A stretch of 64,000 nucleotides of DNA from Platanthera guangdongensis (GCA_039583875.1 CM077152.1:22233538-22297537); one strand, 5' to 3'. Positions 32,520-44,000 are shown, counted from the stretch's first letter. The notes: generated by a model from the letters alone, not told the origin. Translations and numbers: made by a program.

Positions 32520-34730
32520 TGTAACATCCGAAATTTGACGCGAAAAAAATTATTTGATTTGTAGGGGCAAATCGCGACGAATTTTGATCGAGTCACCGCA
32601 ACGTCAAGGTACAATGCTTCTATTGCTACAGCTCGCGTTCATTAGCTGGTGATTTAAGTTAGTCATATTAGCGAGACGCATTTTAATTGTAGTAACGAAG
32701 AGCGACGAGAAATCACTTAGTGCAATGGTATGTGTTTGGTGTGGAGTGGGTTGTGTATAGCGAAAAAAAAATTTATAGCCTTGGGGTGCCAATAGAAATT
32801 CCCCCCCCCCCTCTTCTCATGCGGTTATCAAAACCGCAAGGCTTAAATAAAACCCGCATTTCTCATCTCTCGGGAATAAACCGCAGCCGTCTCCCGCAAA
32901 CAGTCGCTCGCACCGTCCGTCTCCCGCAGCGCGCAGAGCCGACGCCTCCCGCAAGCTTCTCCGGCGCCCGATCCTCCTCCGAAACCTTTCTCCGATCACT
33001 CCTCCCTCCTCTACGAGCACCGGTGGGCATTCCTTTTCCTTCCTTAGCCGTGGAAGTGCCAGATTCAACCCTAACCGGTGGAAGTGAACGTTTTGGCTTC
33101 GGTGAGTTCGATTCCTTCCTTTCTCTCGCTTTCTACTTGGTTTTCCTTTGATTTGGAAACAAATTTAACCTAGGTTTTCGTTTTGATTGCCCTATCCTAG
33201 GTTTTGGTGTTCGTAGTCCACCACGGTTTTTGTGTGGAACGCGTTAGGAGCCTCAATCGGTACTTAAAGGTAATAATTGATGTATAACTCATGAATGTTG
33301 TAACCCTAGCTCTATATATATTTTTTATGGGAATATCGTAGAGGGAAAGTTCTAAAATTAGGGTTACGGTAAATTTCAGGACTTTGGCGGGGTTGGGGCA
33401 GCTTTTGAAGGTCTCCAACAGCAGAATTTACTTTTGGAAAAGAAAATGTCGCCGCGCCGAGTATACGAACGTCGCAGCACCACGGTAAGGAAATCCTAAT
33501 TCCTTTTAGTTAGACATATCAAGTAATTGTATTTTATACGCATAAGTAGGTTTCGTACAACATCATAATCATGCATAGAAAAGTGTGACAGTAGGAAAAT
33601 AATCGTGGAGACACGTATGAGAACGCCTTCTTCCATAACCACGTTAGTTAAGTCGTGAACAGTTAGTTAAGTACGAAACTTCACATGTACACGTAAGTTT
33701 GGAGATTGTCCAACCAAGGGTGCGAAGGTCCCTTCGCGTCGACCACGAGAAAGTCAAGGGTCGCTCAGTAGTACACCAGAAAAGATATCCCATGCAGAGT
33801 AGCGTCAGACCAAAAAGGTCAGTAGCACACCAGTCTTTTCGTGCTTGGTAGAGGCGCACTACCATCCTCATAGGGCATATGGTATCCTATGAGTTACAGT
33901 CTTGGGAGTTGACTCCCCTTTGAGACAGTTAGCAGATTCGAGACCGTGTCCGCGTGGCACTAGAACAATTGAGTTCGTCAGATGGTCTCGGGTCGTCAGT
34001 TTCAGATTTTGCGCGTTAGGAGCTACTCTGCCTAGAGCCTTCCCAGTAAACGTGTAGGCTAGAAGCCACCTAGAACTCAAGTACAGACTTGACGTGAGAC
34101 AGTACACTAGTTAGTGAACGTCAGGACTTGGGTAAATGGACGGAAAGTCATGAGTATAGAATCATAGTGTTCACCAGTAAGTATAGGAAAAGCATGCATA
34201 TCATATATCATGAAATGTTTTCAGTGCACGCGACTAGTTTTAAAGACATGCATGCATTCATATGTAAATCTATTTTAGTGTCACTAAGGGGAATTGTTTT
34301 TCTTTACTCTGACCCTTCGTGGGCAATGTTTTTCAGGTGACCCAGGTGGGAAACTTCGTCTAGGATGAGCGTCATGGTGGTGTCCGAGTGTAGTACTTTT
34401 ACTATTTTCAGTTTACTCCATTTTCAGCATGTACTTGTAATTATGGACAGTGTAACTCATTAATATTTTATGTATCTTGTATCTGACTTATTTGATAGTT
34501 CAGATTTTCAGTTAATGCAGTCTCATTTTTGTTTAGTGGCTCTGGGAATCCAGACATCAGGTATGTAGTTAACCTTAGTTTAATTTTTACTTCCGCTGTA
34601 AGTATTAAATCTGTTTAGCTTGGACTTTTATTACCTGCTGCTACTAGTTTTAATACTGCTTCCTAGTTTTCTTTATATCGCTGACCCGGCCGGACGGCTG
34701 ATTTCTGTAATACTGGGAAGGGGTGTTACA
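32520..34730 (+). repeat. G1 central LTR (2211 bp), 5' LTR of the full unit
   Basis: TGTAACATCCGAAATTTGACG to GGGAAGGGGTGTTACA. It serves as 3' LTR of the left unit and 5' LTR of the right. Inside are a TTCG|GTGAGT donor at 33112, a TTTCAG acceptor at 33379 and the gag start exon at 33446-33484. A TTAAATAAAA box near 32845 may be the promoter, which would give a leader of about 550 bases with one intron (inference). Confidence 0.93.
33446..33484 (+). CDS. G1 gag first coding exon, within the LTR
   Basis: Thirteen codons (MSPRRVYERRSTT), phase 0, followed by the donor GTAAGG. The exon as a whole runs 33380-33484. The next in-phase acceptor is TTCTATCAG at 34936, after which gag continues ATRVSEPGE. 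The intron (33485-34936, 1452 bp) covers the rest of the LTR and the primer-binding site. A basic MxPRR start is common for plant Gypsy Gag. The same 13 residues are kept in the solo LTR despite four synonymous differences. No transcript evidence is available here. Confidence 0.68.
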
Positions 34731-34733
34731 AAT

Positions 34734-34745
34734 TGGTATCAGAGC
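34734..34745 (+). promoter_or_regulatory. Primer-binding site, initiator Met tRNA
   Basis: TGGTATCAGAGC, three bases after the LTR. It primes minus-strand DNA synthesis. It lies within the proposed first gag intron, so spliced gag mRNA lacks it. Confidence 0.92.
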
Positions 34746-34936
34746 GAGGTTTAGGATCCCTGGACCCTAGAAGGTTTTCACAGAGCCATAAGACTGTATA
34801 ACAGTAAACTTTTGTTAGTAGAGCATTTTAAGTTGCGTTTAAGGCTTAGTTTTTCGCAGGAGTACGAATATAGTTGTCAAGCCAGTTTTAGTAGACGCTT
34901 GATAAATAACCAGATTTCTTTTATATGTTCTATCAG

Positions 34937-36307
34937 GCTACTCGAGTAAGTGAACCAGGTGAATCTTCACGTCAGGACCCTGTTCCTAACGCCACTATGG
35001 GAGATGCTGCAGTGCCACAGGTACCTCCAGTTCCAGCAGCTTCAGAGGGCACTGATATAGCGTCTCAGATTGCCAAGGCGGTTACTGTTGCCTTGATGGA
35101 GTTTCAGAGAGGACTGGCTGCAGGGTTTCCAGTTCCAGGGCACGTACCAGCCCCTGCACCAGCTCCTGCCCCAGCACCCGTGGAGATGACCCTGGAGCGT
35201 TATTTGAGGAATTTTAGGGAACTTCAGCCTTCAAACTTCAATGGGGATGAGACCCCGATGGATACAGATGATTGGGTAGCAAACAGCAGAGATCTGCTGG
35301 ATGTTTTGGAGTGCCCAGAGAATAAGAAGGTTCCTCTGGCAGTTTTCCTCCTCCGAGGTGAGGCAAAGGTCTGATGGGACAAGTACCGGGCGGATGATCC
35401 CGCAGGTAAATGGTTATGAAAATTCCTTTAATTATTTTGGAAGTGATATGTTCTTTCTTTAAATAGTATGATTATGTTTTTGGCCAGGTCGTACGCCAGA
35501 CATGTTTACGTGGGGCGAATTTTCTAGAGCCCTTGCGAATTGGTTCGTGCCTCCTTCCGCACGACGAGGTCTACAGGAGAGATAACTTAGGCTTTTCCAG
35601 GGGGACAGGACTGTTGCTGAGTACGAGCGAGAGCTTACCCATCTGGCTCGATATGCGGGCGTAATGCAGGGAGACCAGACTGAGAAGTGCAGCCGCTTTG
35701 TGGATGGCTTACGTGACTCATTGAGACAGCCGCTGATGACCATGGTCAATGCTGATTACATGAGCTTAGTGGATACGGCTCGCAGGCTGGAGGCTGACCA
35801 GTAGAAGGTTCAAAAGCGAAGTAATTTCCGTGCAAAGCGATCTCAGGATTCGCATCAGTCGCAGCAGAGCAGGAATGATCAGGGGAAGAACTGGAACAAG
35901 AAGCAGAAGCCTGATGCGAGGAAGTATGGTCAATCTGGTGACAGGAGCAGGGACTACCCCCTTTGTCCCAAGTGTCAGCGTCGCCATCCAGGAGAGTGTT
36001 TGGCCAGCGCGGGCGTGTGTTACAAGTGTCGTCAACCTGGACACATTGCTCGTTTCTGTCAGGAAGGTGGTTCGAATCAGGTAATCAACCTTGTTGTATT
36101 TTTTGTACATTTATAAATTTTCGGTAGATGACAAATGCATTTTGTTCCTGCAGTCGAAGTATGAGATTGGTGGCCCTAGCAGAGCAGAAAAGGGCAAAGC
36201 GTTGATGATTACCGATGGAAGACCACAACAGGATCGAGATTTGGTGCAGCCCAGAGCTTATGGACTTGGTCAGCAGGAGGCTAAGGGGCAGGAAAATGTG
36301 GTGACAG
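34937..36307 (+). pseudogene. G1 gag, exons 1-3, broken by stops
   Basis: Gag capsid and nucleocapsid. Exons are 34937-35412, 35488-36080 and 36154-36307. The introns (75 and 73 bp) are AT-rich GT-AG. Exon 1 has the AP repeat (PAPAPAPAPAP) and the conserved FRELQPSNFNGDE and NKKVPLAVFLLRGEAK. Exon 2 has the Gag core (FTWGEFSRALANWF) and a CCHC knuckle (CYKCRQPGHIARFC). Exon 3 is a linker ending QENVVTG. Lesions are TGA at 35372-35374, a one-base gain near 35389, TAA at 35583-35585 and TAG at 35802-35804. The inverted copy at 20309-21405 lacks these lesions. This copy cannot make Gag, although its pol is intact. The donor G|GTTATG at 35413 is weaker than the nearby CAG|GTAAAT but is the one that keeps phase. 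Confidence 0.8.
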
Positions 36308-36387
36308 GTAAGTGTTTAATTTGCCTGATAAGCTTATTTAACACTCCGTAGTGACATTCTTTTCTTTTTGAAAATTCATTCATGTAG

Positions 36388-39300
36388 GCATCCTTATGAT
36401 TCGAAATTTACCCTCTAAGATTCTGTTTGATACGGGTGCCTCGCACTCGTTTATCGCAGAATCTCTAGTGCGTAAGTTGAATTTAGGAGTATTCTCAGAG
36501 ACTGTAGCGTTGGATATTATGATGCCGAATGGATCTCTTCTGCAGACCAGAGATAGGTGCAGGGTACCGGTGCAGTTTGGTGACACCGAGATTATTGTGG
36601 AAGCTTTGCAGCTACCTATTGCAGGATTCGACCTGATTTTTGGAATGGATTGGCTTTCGGCAGTCAACGCCAGGATTGACTGTAGGGCGAAGCAGATACA
36701 GTTTGATGGCCCCAATCAGACTTCGTTTTCTTTTCAGGGCTTGAAGGGAGTAGTGAAAATGATTATATCTGCAGTCCAAGCGAGAAGGTGCATCAGTAAG
36801 GGTTGCGAAACCTTCGTAGTACTGATGAATGCAGAGACTAAGGCTGAGTTGTCAGAGGTACCAGTGGTGCAGGAATTCCCCGATGTCTTCCCGGAAGAGC
36901 TCCCTGGTGCCCCTCCAGATAGAGAGATTGAGTTCCCGATAGACTTGCAGCCTGGGGCTACACCGGTAGCCAAATCTCCCTATCGGATGGCTCCAAGGGA
37001 ACTAGCAGAGCTGAAGAGTCAGTTGCAGGAGTTACTTGATTTGGGTTTTATACGCCCCAGCACTTCACCATGGAGTGCTCCAGTGCTTTTTGTGAAGAAG
37101 AAAGACGGTAGTCTGAGACTGTGCATAGACTACCGTGAGTTGAACAAGCTAACAGTAAAGAACAAGTACCCAATTCTCAGGATTGATGATTTGTTCGACC
37201 AGTTGGTGGGATCGAACACTTTCTCCAAGTTAGATCTGAGGTCAGGCTATCACCAATTAAAGATTCGTGATTTGGATATTCAGAAGACGACTTTCAACAC
37301 CAAATATGGACACTTCGAGTTCGTGGTCATGCCGTTTGGGCCGACCAATGCTCCTTCAGTATTTATGGACCTGATGAACATGGTATTTCGGGAGTACTTG
37401 GACCGTTTTGTCATCGTCTTTATAGATGACATCTTGGTGTTCTCTAAGAGTGCAGAAGATCATGCAGCACATCTCAGGATTGTTTTGAGCACACTCAGAA
37501 AAAATCAGTTGCTTGCCAAGTTTTCAAAGTGCGAGTTTTGGCTTTCAGAGATTGCATTCTTAGGCCATATCATCAGTCAGAAAGGAGTTAGTGTTGATCC
37601 GAAGAAGATAGAGGCCATTAAGAGTTGGCCAAGGCCGACGACAGTTTCAGAGGTTCGCAGCTTTTTGGGTCTTGCTGGTTACTACAGGAGATTCATCAGA
37701 GATTTTTCGAAGATAGCCTTACCACTGACTTCCCTCACCAGGAAGGGTAAGGGCTTGGATTGGACAGTTGAGTGTGAGTTGGCTTTTGGGGACTTGAAGG
37801 GCAGGTTGATGACCGCACCGATTTTGAGTTTACCATCAGGGCCTGACGGGTTTCAGATCTACTGCGATGCATCAGGTCAGGGTTTGGGGTGTGTTCTCAT
37901 GCAGCATGGAAATGTCGTAGCCTATGCCTCGAGACAATTAAAGGTTCATGAGAGGAACTATCCAGTGCATGACTTGGAGCTTGCAGCAGTCATACATGTT
38001 TTGAAGATTTGGAGGCACTATCTCTATGGAGTGCGTTGTGAGATCTTCACTGATCATAAGAGCCTCAAGTATATCTTTGATCAGCAAGAGCTCAATTTGA
38101 GGCAGCGCAGATGGTTAGAGTTTCTATCAGACTACGACGTAGACATTCAGTACCATCCAGGAAAGGCGAACGTTGTAGCTGATGCCCTTAGCCGTAGAGG
38201 TTCGTGTTTCTTTCTCCTCACTCAGCAGGAGGAGTTAGTGCGAGAGCTGGAGAGACTGGATATTACCATTGTGCCACGCAGTAGTTTTGGTTCTGCAAGG
38301 TTGAGTTGGATGGAGATTACCTGCGATATCAAGGACAGAATCATGACAGCTCTACCGCTGGATCCAAAGATGACAGAGATTTGGAGCTCAGCGCAGTCAG
38401 GACAAAAGGAGGGATTCACTATTCAGGATGAATTACTATTGATTGATGGCAGGTTGTGTATCCCCGATGTTAGTCACCTTCGCGAGGATATTTTATTTGA
38501 GGCACACAATTCCAGATATTCTATACATCCGGGTAGCACGAAGATGTATGCAGATCTCAAGAAGCTAGTCTGGTGGCCAGGCTTGAAGAAAGATGTTGCA
38601 GATTACGTAGGGAAGTGTGAGACGTGCAAGTTGGTTAAGGCCGAGTGCCAAAGGCCTGGAGGCAAGTTGCAGCCACTTCCCATTCCTGAGTGGACATTCG
38701 AAGATATATCCATGGATTTCATTCATGGTTTGCCGAGATCGCAGAGTGGGAATGATTCATTGTGGGTTATAGTTGATCGACTTTCTAAGGTCGCCCATTT
38801 CATTCCTCTTAGGAAGACGGATCAAGGTCCGAAGCTGGCACAGTTATATTTGGACGAGATAGTACGGCTTCACGGTATTCCCAGGACTATAGTTTCAGAC
38901 CGAGACGGCAGATTCACCTCCAGAGAGTGGCGATACGTACAGGAGCGGTTGGGTACCAGGTTACACTTCAGCACCGCTTTCCATCCCCAGACCGATGGAC
39001 AGACTGAGCGCACAAATAGGACTTTGGAGGATTTGTTACGGATGTGCATTTTGGATTTTGGAGGAAAGTGGGAGAAATATGTTACACTAGTGGAGTTCTC
39101 CTACAACAATAGTTTTCAGACAAGTATTGAGATGACACCGTTCGAGGCCCTCTATGGCAGACGTTGTCGGACACCGTTATGTTGGGCTGAAAGTGAAGAG
39201 AGATCCACAATCAGGGAGTCATGGATTGATAAGACCACTGATAGGATCAAGCTTATTCAGGAGCGTATGAAGACAGCTCAGGATCGCCAGGCCAAGTATC

Positions 39301-39797
39301 ATGATCAGAAGCACAGGTCAGTAGAGTTCAGTGTTGGAGACTACGTTTATCTGAAGGTCAGACCAGTCAGAGGAGTTTCTAGAATAAAGCTGATGAAAAA
39401 GCTGAGCCCCAGATTCGTTGGTCCTTTTGAGGTACTGGAAAGAATTGGTGAGGTTGCTTACAGATTGGCCTTACCTGAGGAGATGAGTGGTGTACATGAT
39501 GTCTTCCACGTCTCTTATCTGAGGAGAGCAGTCAGAGATCCTAGTCAGATCATAAGTACCGAGGAAGCACCAATTGAGACATATCTTAGTATTGAGGTTA
39601 GACCAGCCAGAATAGTGGATTCAAGGATACAGAAGCTCAGAAATAGAGAGATTCGCATGATCAAAGTCCTTTGGATGAACTGTGGCAGGCCAGAGTATAC
39701 TTGGGAGCGTGAGGATAAATTTAAGAGCAATGCAGACTATTCTTTTCTCTTCGATTCAGGTATGACTACAATTTTCGAGGACGAAAATTTTTGTTAG
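36388..39797 (+). CDS. G1 Pol: protease, RT, RNase H, integrase, chromodomain-like tail
   Basis: The final exon of the G1 polyprotein, open for about 1136 codons. It joins exon 3 across an 80-bp intron (36308-36387) to restore VVTG-ILMI, exactly the motif that is uninterrupted in G2 (VVTGILLI). An internal ATG lies at 36396. Domains in order: protease ([14 protein letters not shown]), RT ([31 protein letters not shown]), RNase H ([23 protein letters not shown]), integrase zinc finger ([25 protein letters not shown]) and DDE core ([29 protein letters not shown]). The tail is Tekay/Del-type CHDCR ([19 protein letters not shown]). All catalytic residues that I can see are present. Gag would have to come from another copy. 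Confidence 0.95.
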
Positions 39798-39806
39798 GAG
39801 GGGAGA
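39796..39806 (+). promoter_or_regulatory. Polypurine tract of G1
   Basis: AGGAGGGGAGA overlapping the pol stop and three bases before the 3' LTR. It primes plus-strand synthesis. The same tract precedes the LTRs at 32520 and 10771. Confidence 0.85.
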
Positions 39807-39808
39807 TT

Positions 39809-42017
39809 TGTAACATCCGAAATTTGACGCGAAAAAAATTATTTGATTTGTAGGGGCAAATCGCGACGAATTTTGATCGAGGCACCGCAACGTCAAGGTA
39901 CAATGCTTCTATTGCTACAGCTCGCGTTCATTAGCTGGTGATTTAAGTTAGTCATATTAGCGAGACGCATTTTAATTGTAGTAACGAAGAGCGACGAGAA
40001 ATCACTTAGTGCAATGGTATGTGTTTGGTGTGGAGTGGGTTGTGTATAGCCAAAAAAATTTATAGCCTTGGGGTGCCAATAGAAATTCCCCCCCCCCTCT
40101 TCTCATGCGGTTATCAAAACCGCAAGGCTTAAATAAAACCCGCATTTCTCATCTCTCGGGAATAAACCGCAGCCGTCTCCCGCAAACAGTCGCTCGCACC
40201 GTCCGTCTCCCGCAGCGCGCAGAGCCGACGCCTCCCGCAAGCTTCTCCGGCGCCCGATCCTCCTCCGAAACCTTTCTCCGATCACTCCTCCCTCCTCTAC
40301 GAGCACCGGTGGGCATTCCTTTTCCTTCCTTAGCCGTGGAAGTGTCGGATTCAACCCTAACCGGTGGAAGTGAACGTTTTGGCTTCGGTGAGTTCGATTC
40401 CTTCCTTTCTCTCGCTTTCTACTTGGTTTTCCTTTGATTTGGAAACAAATTTAACCTAGGTTTTCGTTTTGATTGCCCTATCCTAGGTTTTGGTGTTCGT
40501 AGTCCACCACGGTTTTTGTGTGGAACGCGTTAGGAGCCTCAATCGCTACTTAAAGGTAATAATTGATGTATAACTCATGAATGTTGTAACCCTAGCTCTA
40601 TATATATTTTTTTATGGGAATATCGTAGAGGGAAAGTTCTAAAATTAGGGTTACGGTAAATTTCAGGACTTTGGCGGGGTTGGGGCAGCTTTTGAAGGTC
40701 TCCAACAGCAGAATTTACTTTTGGAAAAGAAAATGTCGCCGCGCCGAGTATACGAACGTCGCAGCACCACGGTAAGGAAATCCTAATTCCTTTTAGTTAG
40801 ACATATCAAGTAATTGTATTTTATACGCATAAGTAGGTTTCGTACAACATCATAATCATGCATAGAAAAGTGTGACAGTAGGAAAATAATCGTGGAGACA
40901 CGTATGAGAACGCCTTCTTCCATAACCACGTTAGTTAAGTCGTGAACAGTTAGTTAAGTACGAAACTTCACATGTACACGTAAGTTTGGAGATTGTCCAA
41001 CCAAGGGTGCGAAGGTCCCTTCGCGTCGACCACGAGAAAGTCAAGGGTCGCTCAGTAGTACACCAGAAAAGATATCTCATGCAGAGTAGCGTCAGACCAA
41101 AAAGGTCAGTAACACACCAGTCTTTTCGTGCTTGGTAGAGGCGCACTACCATCCTCATAGGGCATATGGTATCCTATGAGTTACAGTCTTGGGAGTTGAC
41201 TCCCCTTTGAGACAGTTAGCAGATTCGAGACCGTGTCCGCGTGGTACTAGAACAATTGAGTTCGTCAGATGGTCTCGGGTCGTCGGTTTCAGATTTTGCG
41301 CGTTAGGAGCTACTCTGCCTAGAGCCTTCCCAGTAAACGTGTAGGCTAGAAGCCACCTAGAACTCAAGTACAGACTTGACGTGAGACAGTACACTAGTTA
41401 GTGAACGTCAGGACTTGGGTAAATGGACGGAAAGTCATGAGTATAGAATCATAGTGTTCACCAGTAAGTATAGGAAAAGCATGCATATCATATAACATGA
41501 AATGTTTTCAGTGCACGCGACTAGTTTTAAAGACATGCATGCATTCATATGTAAATCTATTTTAGTGTCACTAAGGGGAATTGTTTTTCTTTACTCTGAC
41601 CCTTCGTGGGCAATGTTTTTCAGGTGACCCAGGTGGGAAACTTCGTATAGGATGAGCGTCATGGTGGTGTCCGAGTGTAGTACTTTTACTATTTTCAGTT
41701 TACTCCATTTTCAGCATGTACTTGTAATTATGGACAGTGTAACTCATTAATATTTTATGTATCTTGTATCAGACTTATTTGATAGTTCAGATTTTCAGTT
41801 AATGCAGTCTCATTTTTGTTTAGTGGCTCTGTGAATCCAGACATCAGGTATGTGGTTAACCTTAGTTTAATCTTTACTTCCGCTGTAAGTATTAAATCTG
41901 TTTAGCTTGGACTTTTATTACCTGCTGCTACTAGTTTTAATACTGCTTCCTAGTTTTCTTTATATCGCTGACCCGGCCGGACGGCTGATTTCTGTAATAC
42001 TGGGAAGGGGTGTTACA
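39809..42017 (+). repeat. G1 3' LTR of the array (2209 bp)
   Basis: Nearly identical to 32520-34730, with a few substitutions and length changes in C and A runs. It carries the gag start exon again (ATG at 40733, codons 40733-40771). It ends at TGTTACA, followed by TACTA. Confidence 0.93.
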
Positions 42018-42835
42018 TACTAACTCCCACAACCAAACTGAGCCTTCCGCTTCTTTCTCGCAGCAGCCACAACTTTCTACAGCCTCCTGTGACCACTTCC
42101 CCATCTCCAGAGTCCCATTCAAATCCTAACGCTGGCCACTGCCTCCCACACCTCTACAGACCCCTGCCATGCACTCGACCCATGTCCGGGGAACTCCAAA
42201 ACTCCTACAACTGCAAAAATTTCCTCTTTGACAACCCAATCCATTCAATCCGGCCTTAGGCTTCTCCCAGCCCCTGCCCTCTGATATTCCCCTCCCTAAT
42301 TCTCCGTGGAGTTTCAACTGCTAGCCTGCACCAGCCACCAGGAGATCCCCTTTTCATGCTTTTCAGGTTCCGTACACAGCAGGCAGTCCCCCACACCTCC
42401 TTCCCGCTTCCAGACAATCCCTACAACTCTATTAACCGCTGTCCTTCGTCGTCCAGGGGCGAAATTCCAAAATCACCCTCCATCTTTTCTTAATGTCAAA
42501 TTCGCTCACTCAGGGAATTAATGAACGTGTAAATTAAACCTGCTTTATTCGAGCATGCCAAGGGAAGACTAAGTTCACGCATTTAGAGTCCGAATCGTTT
42601 GGCCCACCTATCACATGTTTCAACTATTCGCAAAATCGGAAATGATGCACATCCACATGAGTCCAAATAGTTTTAAACTAACACAATATTTTATCTGGGC
42701 CTATGCAATCGCGATTGTCCGATCAATACTGAAAAAATTAACAATGTACACAAAGCTAGTGAATGCATTTGACTAACTTAGCAGTTTTTTTACAGAATAT
42801 TATGTTCTGTTTGTTTTAAAGATTTTGGTTGGCAG
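42018..42835. other. Kinesin intron, right of the array
   Basis: TACTA (42018-42022) is the right target duplication. The rest shows no gene. The intron closes with TTTGGTTGGCAG before E5. Confidence 0.55.
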
Positions 42836-43326
42836 GGTGCAAGGTTCTTGGAGAGCAACTTTATTAACAACACATCCATGGTTTTCGGACTGTGCTTAAG
42901 AGTATGTAGATGTCCAATGACTTTTTATTCAGCAAATGTTTAGCCAACAGCTCATTTTCACTTGGTCCCATTTGTGGCAGTCTTTATTAGAGCATCAAAG
43001 AAACCCTAAGAAGCCAGTTGAGAAACACTTCAAGAACTCACTGGTATTCTCTCGGATAATAATTTGCATCCTTTTCTCTTACATGTGGATTGTTTCAAGA
43101 TTCTCAAACTAGTTGATTTTAGTTAAATAAACATGATGATTTCTATAATGTCTGCATGAGCTGCTATTATTCATATCATTATGCTCATTCAGTTTTACAA
43201 ACCATGGTTATCTTTATATCTACTTTTGACAGTTTGATAAATGCTTGTATTAATTTTGTATAACTATTTTGTTAGTTGACTCGGTACTTGCAAGACTACA
43301 TGGAAGGGAAAAAACGAATGACTCTG
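42836..43326 (+). pseudogene. Kinesin exons E5-E7
   Basis: These continue the motor domain after a 17-kb intron. Exons are 42836-42901, 42981-43043 and 43276-43326, all phase 0 with GT-AG borders. E5 reads GARFLESNFINNTSMVFGLC (the loop after switch II), E6 SLLEHQRNPKKPVEKHFKNS and E7 LTRYLQDYMEGKKRMTL, the helix 4-5 region where kinesin heads bind tubulin. E5 follows E4 directly in protein order and phase. This shows that the solo LTR and G1 array lie inside one intron. No lesion is seen in these exons. Confidence 0.82.
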
Positions 43327-43762
43327 GTACGCTGACTTAATTTATTATCATCCCACCCTTTCTTAGATTATAAATATCCAAATCTTGACTTCAGTATTCA
43401 ATTTTACTTGCTTTTATTGTTCCTTCATGTATTTCATGCTCACAAACTTTTCTTGGGTTTTGCTATGCTTTCATATACTTACAAGTAGCACAATTTCAGT
43501 CGGCCAATAAGCAAAGAATTAAATTCTGATATATATGCGTCTTGGGCTACAAATTTTTAAAAAATAAAAGCGAAAAATGTTTTCACAGTAACAATGTACA
43601 ACTTTCTACCGCTCTTTTATATTCGCTAACATGCTACTTCATAATGGACAAGGAAAATAGATGTTGACAAATAAATCAAAACTCTTAGATAAATAAAACA
43701 AAGCATCTACACACGTCTATTTTCTCTGTATAAAATGTTTATGTTTAATAACATCATTAAAT

Positions 43763-44000
43763 TTAACGCCCTGACCTATTGCGGGTGCGCTACATGTCTG
43801 CAGATCAGTGACCCCAACCCATCTCCACGGATTTGATTTGCCGCAGCCGCTAACTCTAATGACAGGTTGTTGAGGTTGAGTCTCTAACCACAAACCTCCT
43901 TTGGTGAGCGAAACTCCAGTTAAGCGGGCAACACGAGGACTTCCCAGGAGGTTACCCATCCCAATACTACTATCTCCCAAGCACACTTAACTATGAAGTT
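43763..44000 (-). repeat. 5S-rRNA-derived sequence, Cassandra-like TRIM remnant
   Basis: On the minus strand about 70 nt (roughly 43996 to 43929) follow the 3' part of plant 5S rRNA: GTTAAGTGTGCTTGGGAGA, then GGATGGGTAACCTCCTGGGA and AGTCCTCGTGTTG. The match to the 5' half is poor. About 165 bp continue beyond the 5S part and end in GGTCAGGGCGTTA, similar to Cassandra LTRs, which carry 5S sequence. It is therefore more likely an LTR remnant than a true 5S gene. Spread substitutions suggest that it is inactive. Confidence 0.6.

Larger units (their letters stand above)
29153..42017 (+). mobile_element. Gypsy G1 tandem array LTR(part)-pol-LTR-gag/pol-LTR
   Basis: A Tekay/Del-like chromovirus in a head-to-tail arrangement sharing the central LTR. 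TACTA stands at both outer edges (29148-29152 and 42018-42022), so a single insertion gave rise to the array. The two pol copies differ at only a few residues and the LTRs at 32520 and 39809 are nearly identical, so the duplication is recent, probably by unequal crossing-over between LTRs. A later deletion with GGTG microhomology then removed most of the first LTR and all of gag from the left unit. Confidence 0.9.

Noticed and set aside
35401..35412. CAG|GTAAAT as donor of the first short gag intron
   Set aside because: It looks stronger, but with the GGCCAG acceptor it puts exon 2 out of frame. The donor seven bases downstream (G|GTTATG) keeps phase.
43717..43986. 89-residue frame on minus
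   Set aside because: It overlaps the 5S-rRNA-derived sequence and has no protein-like conservation.
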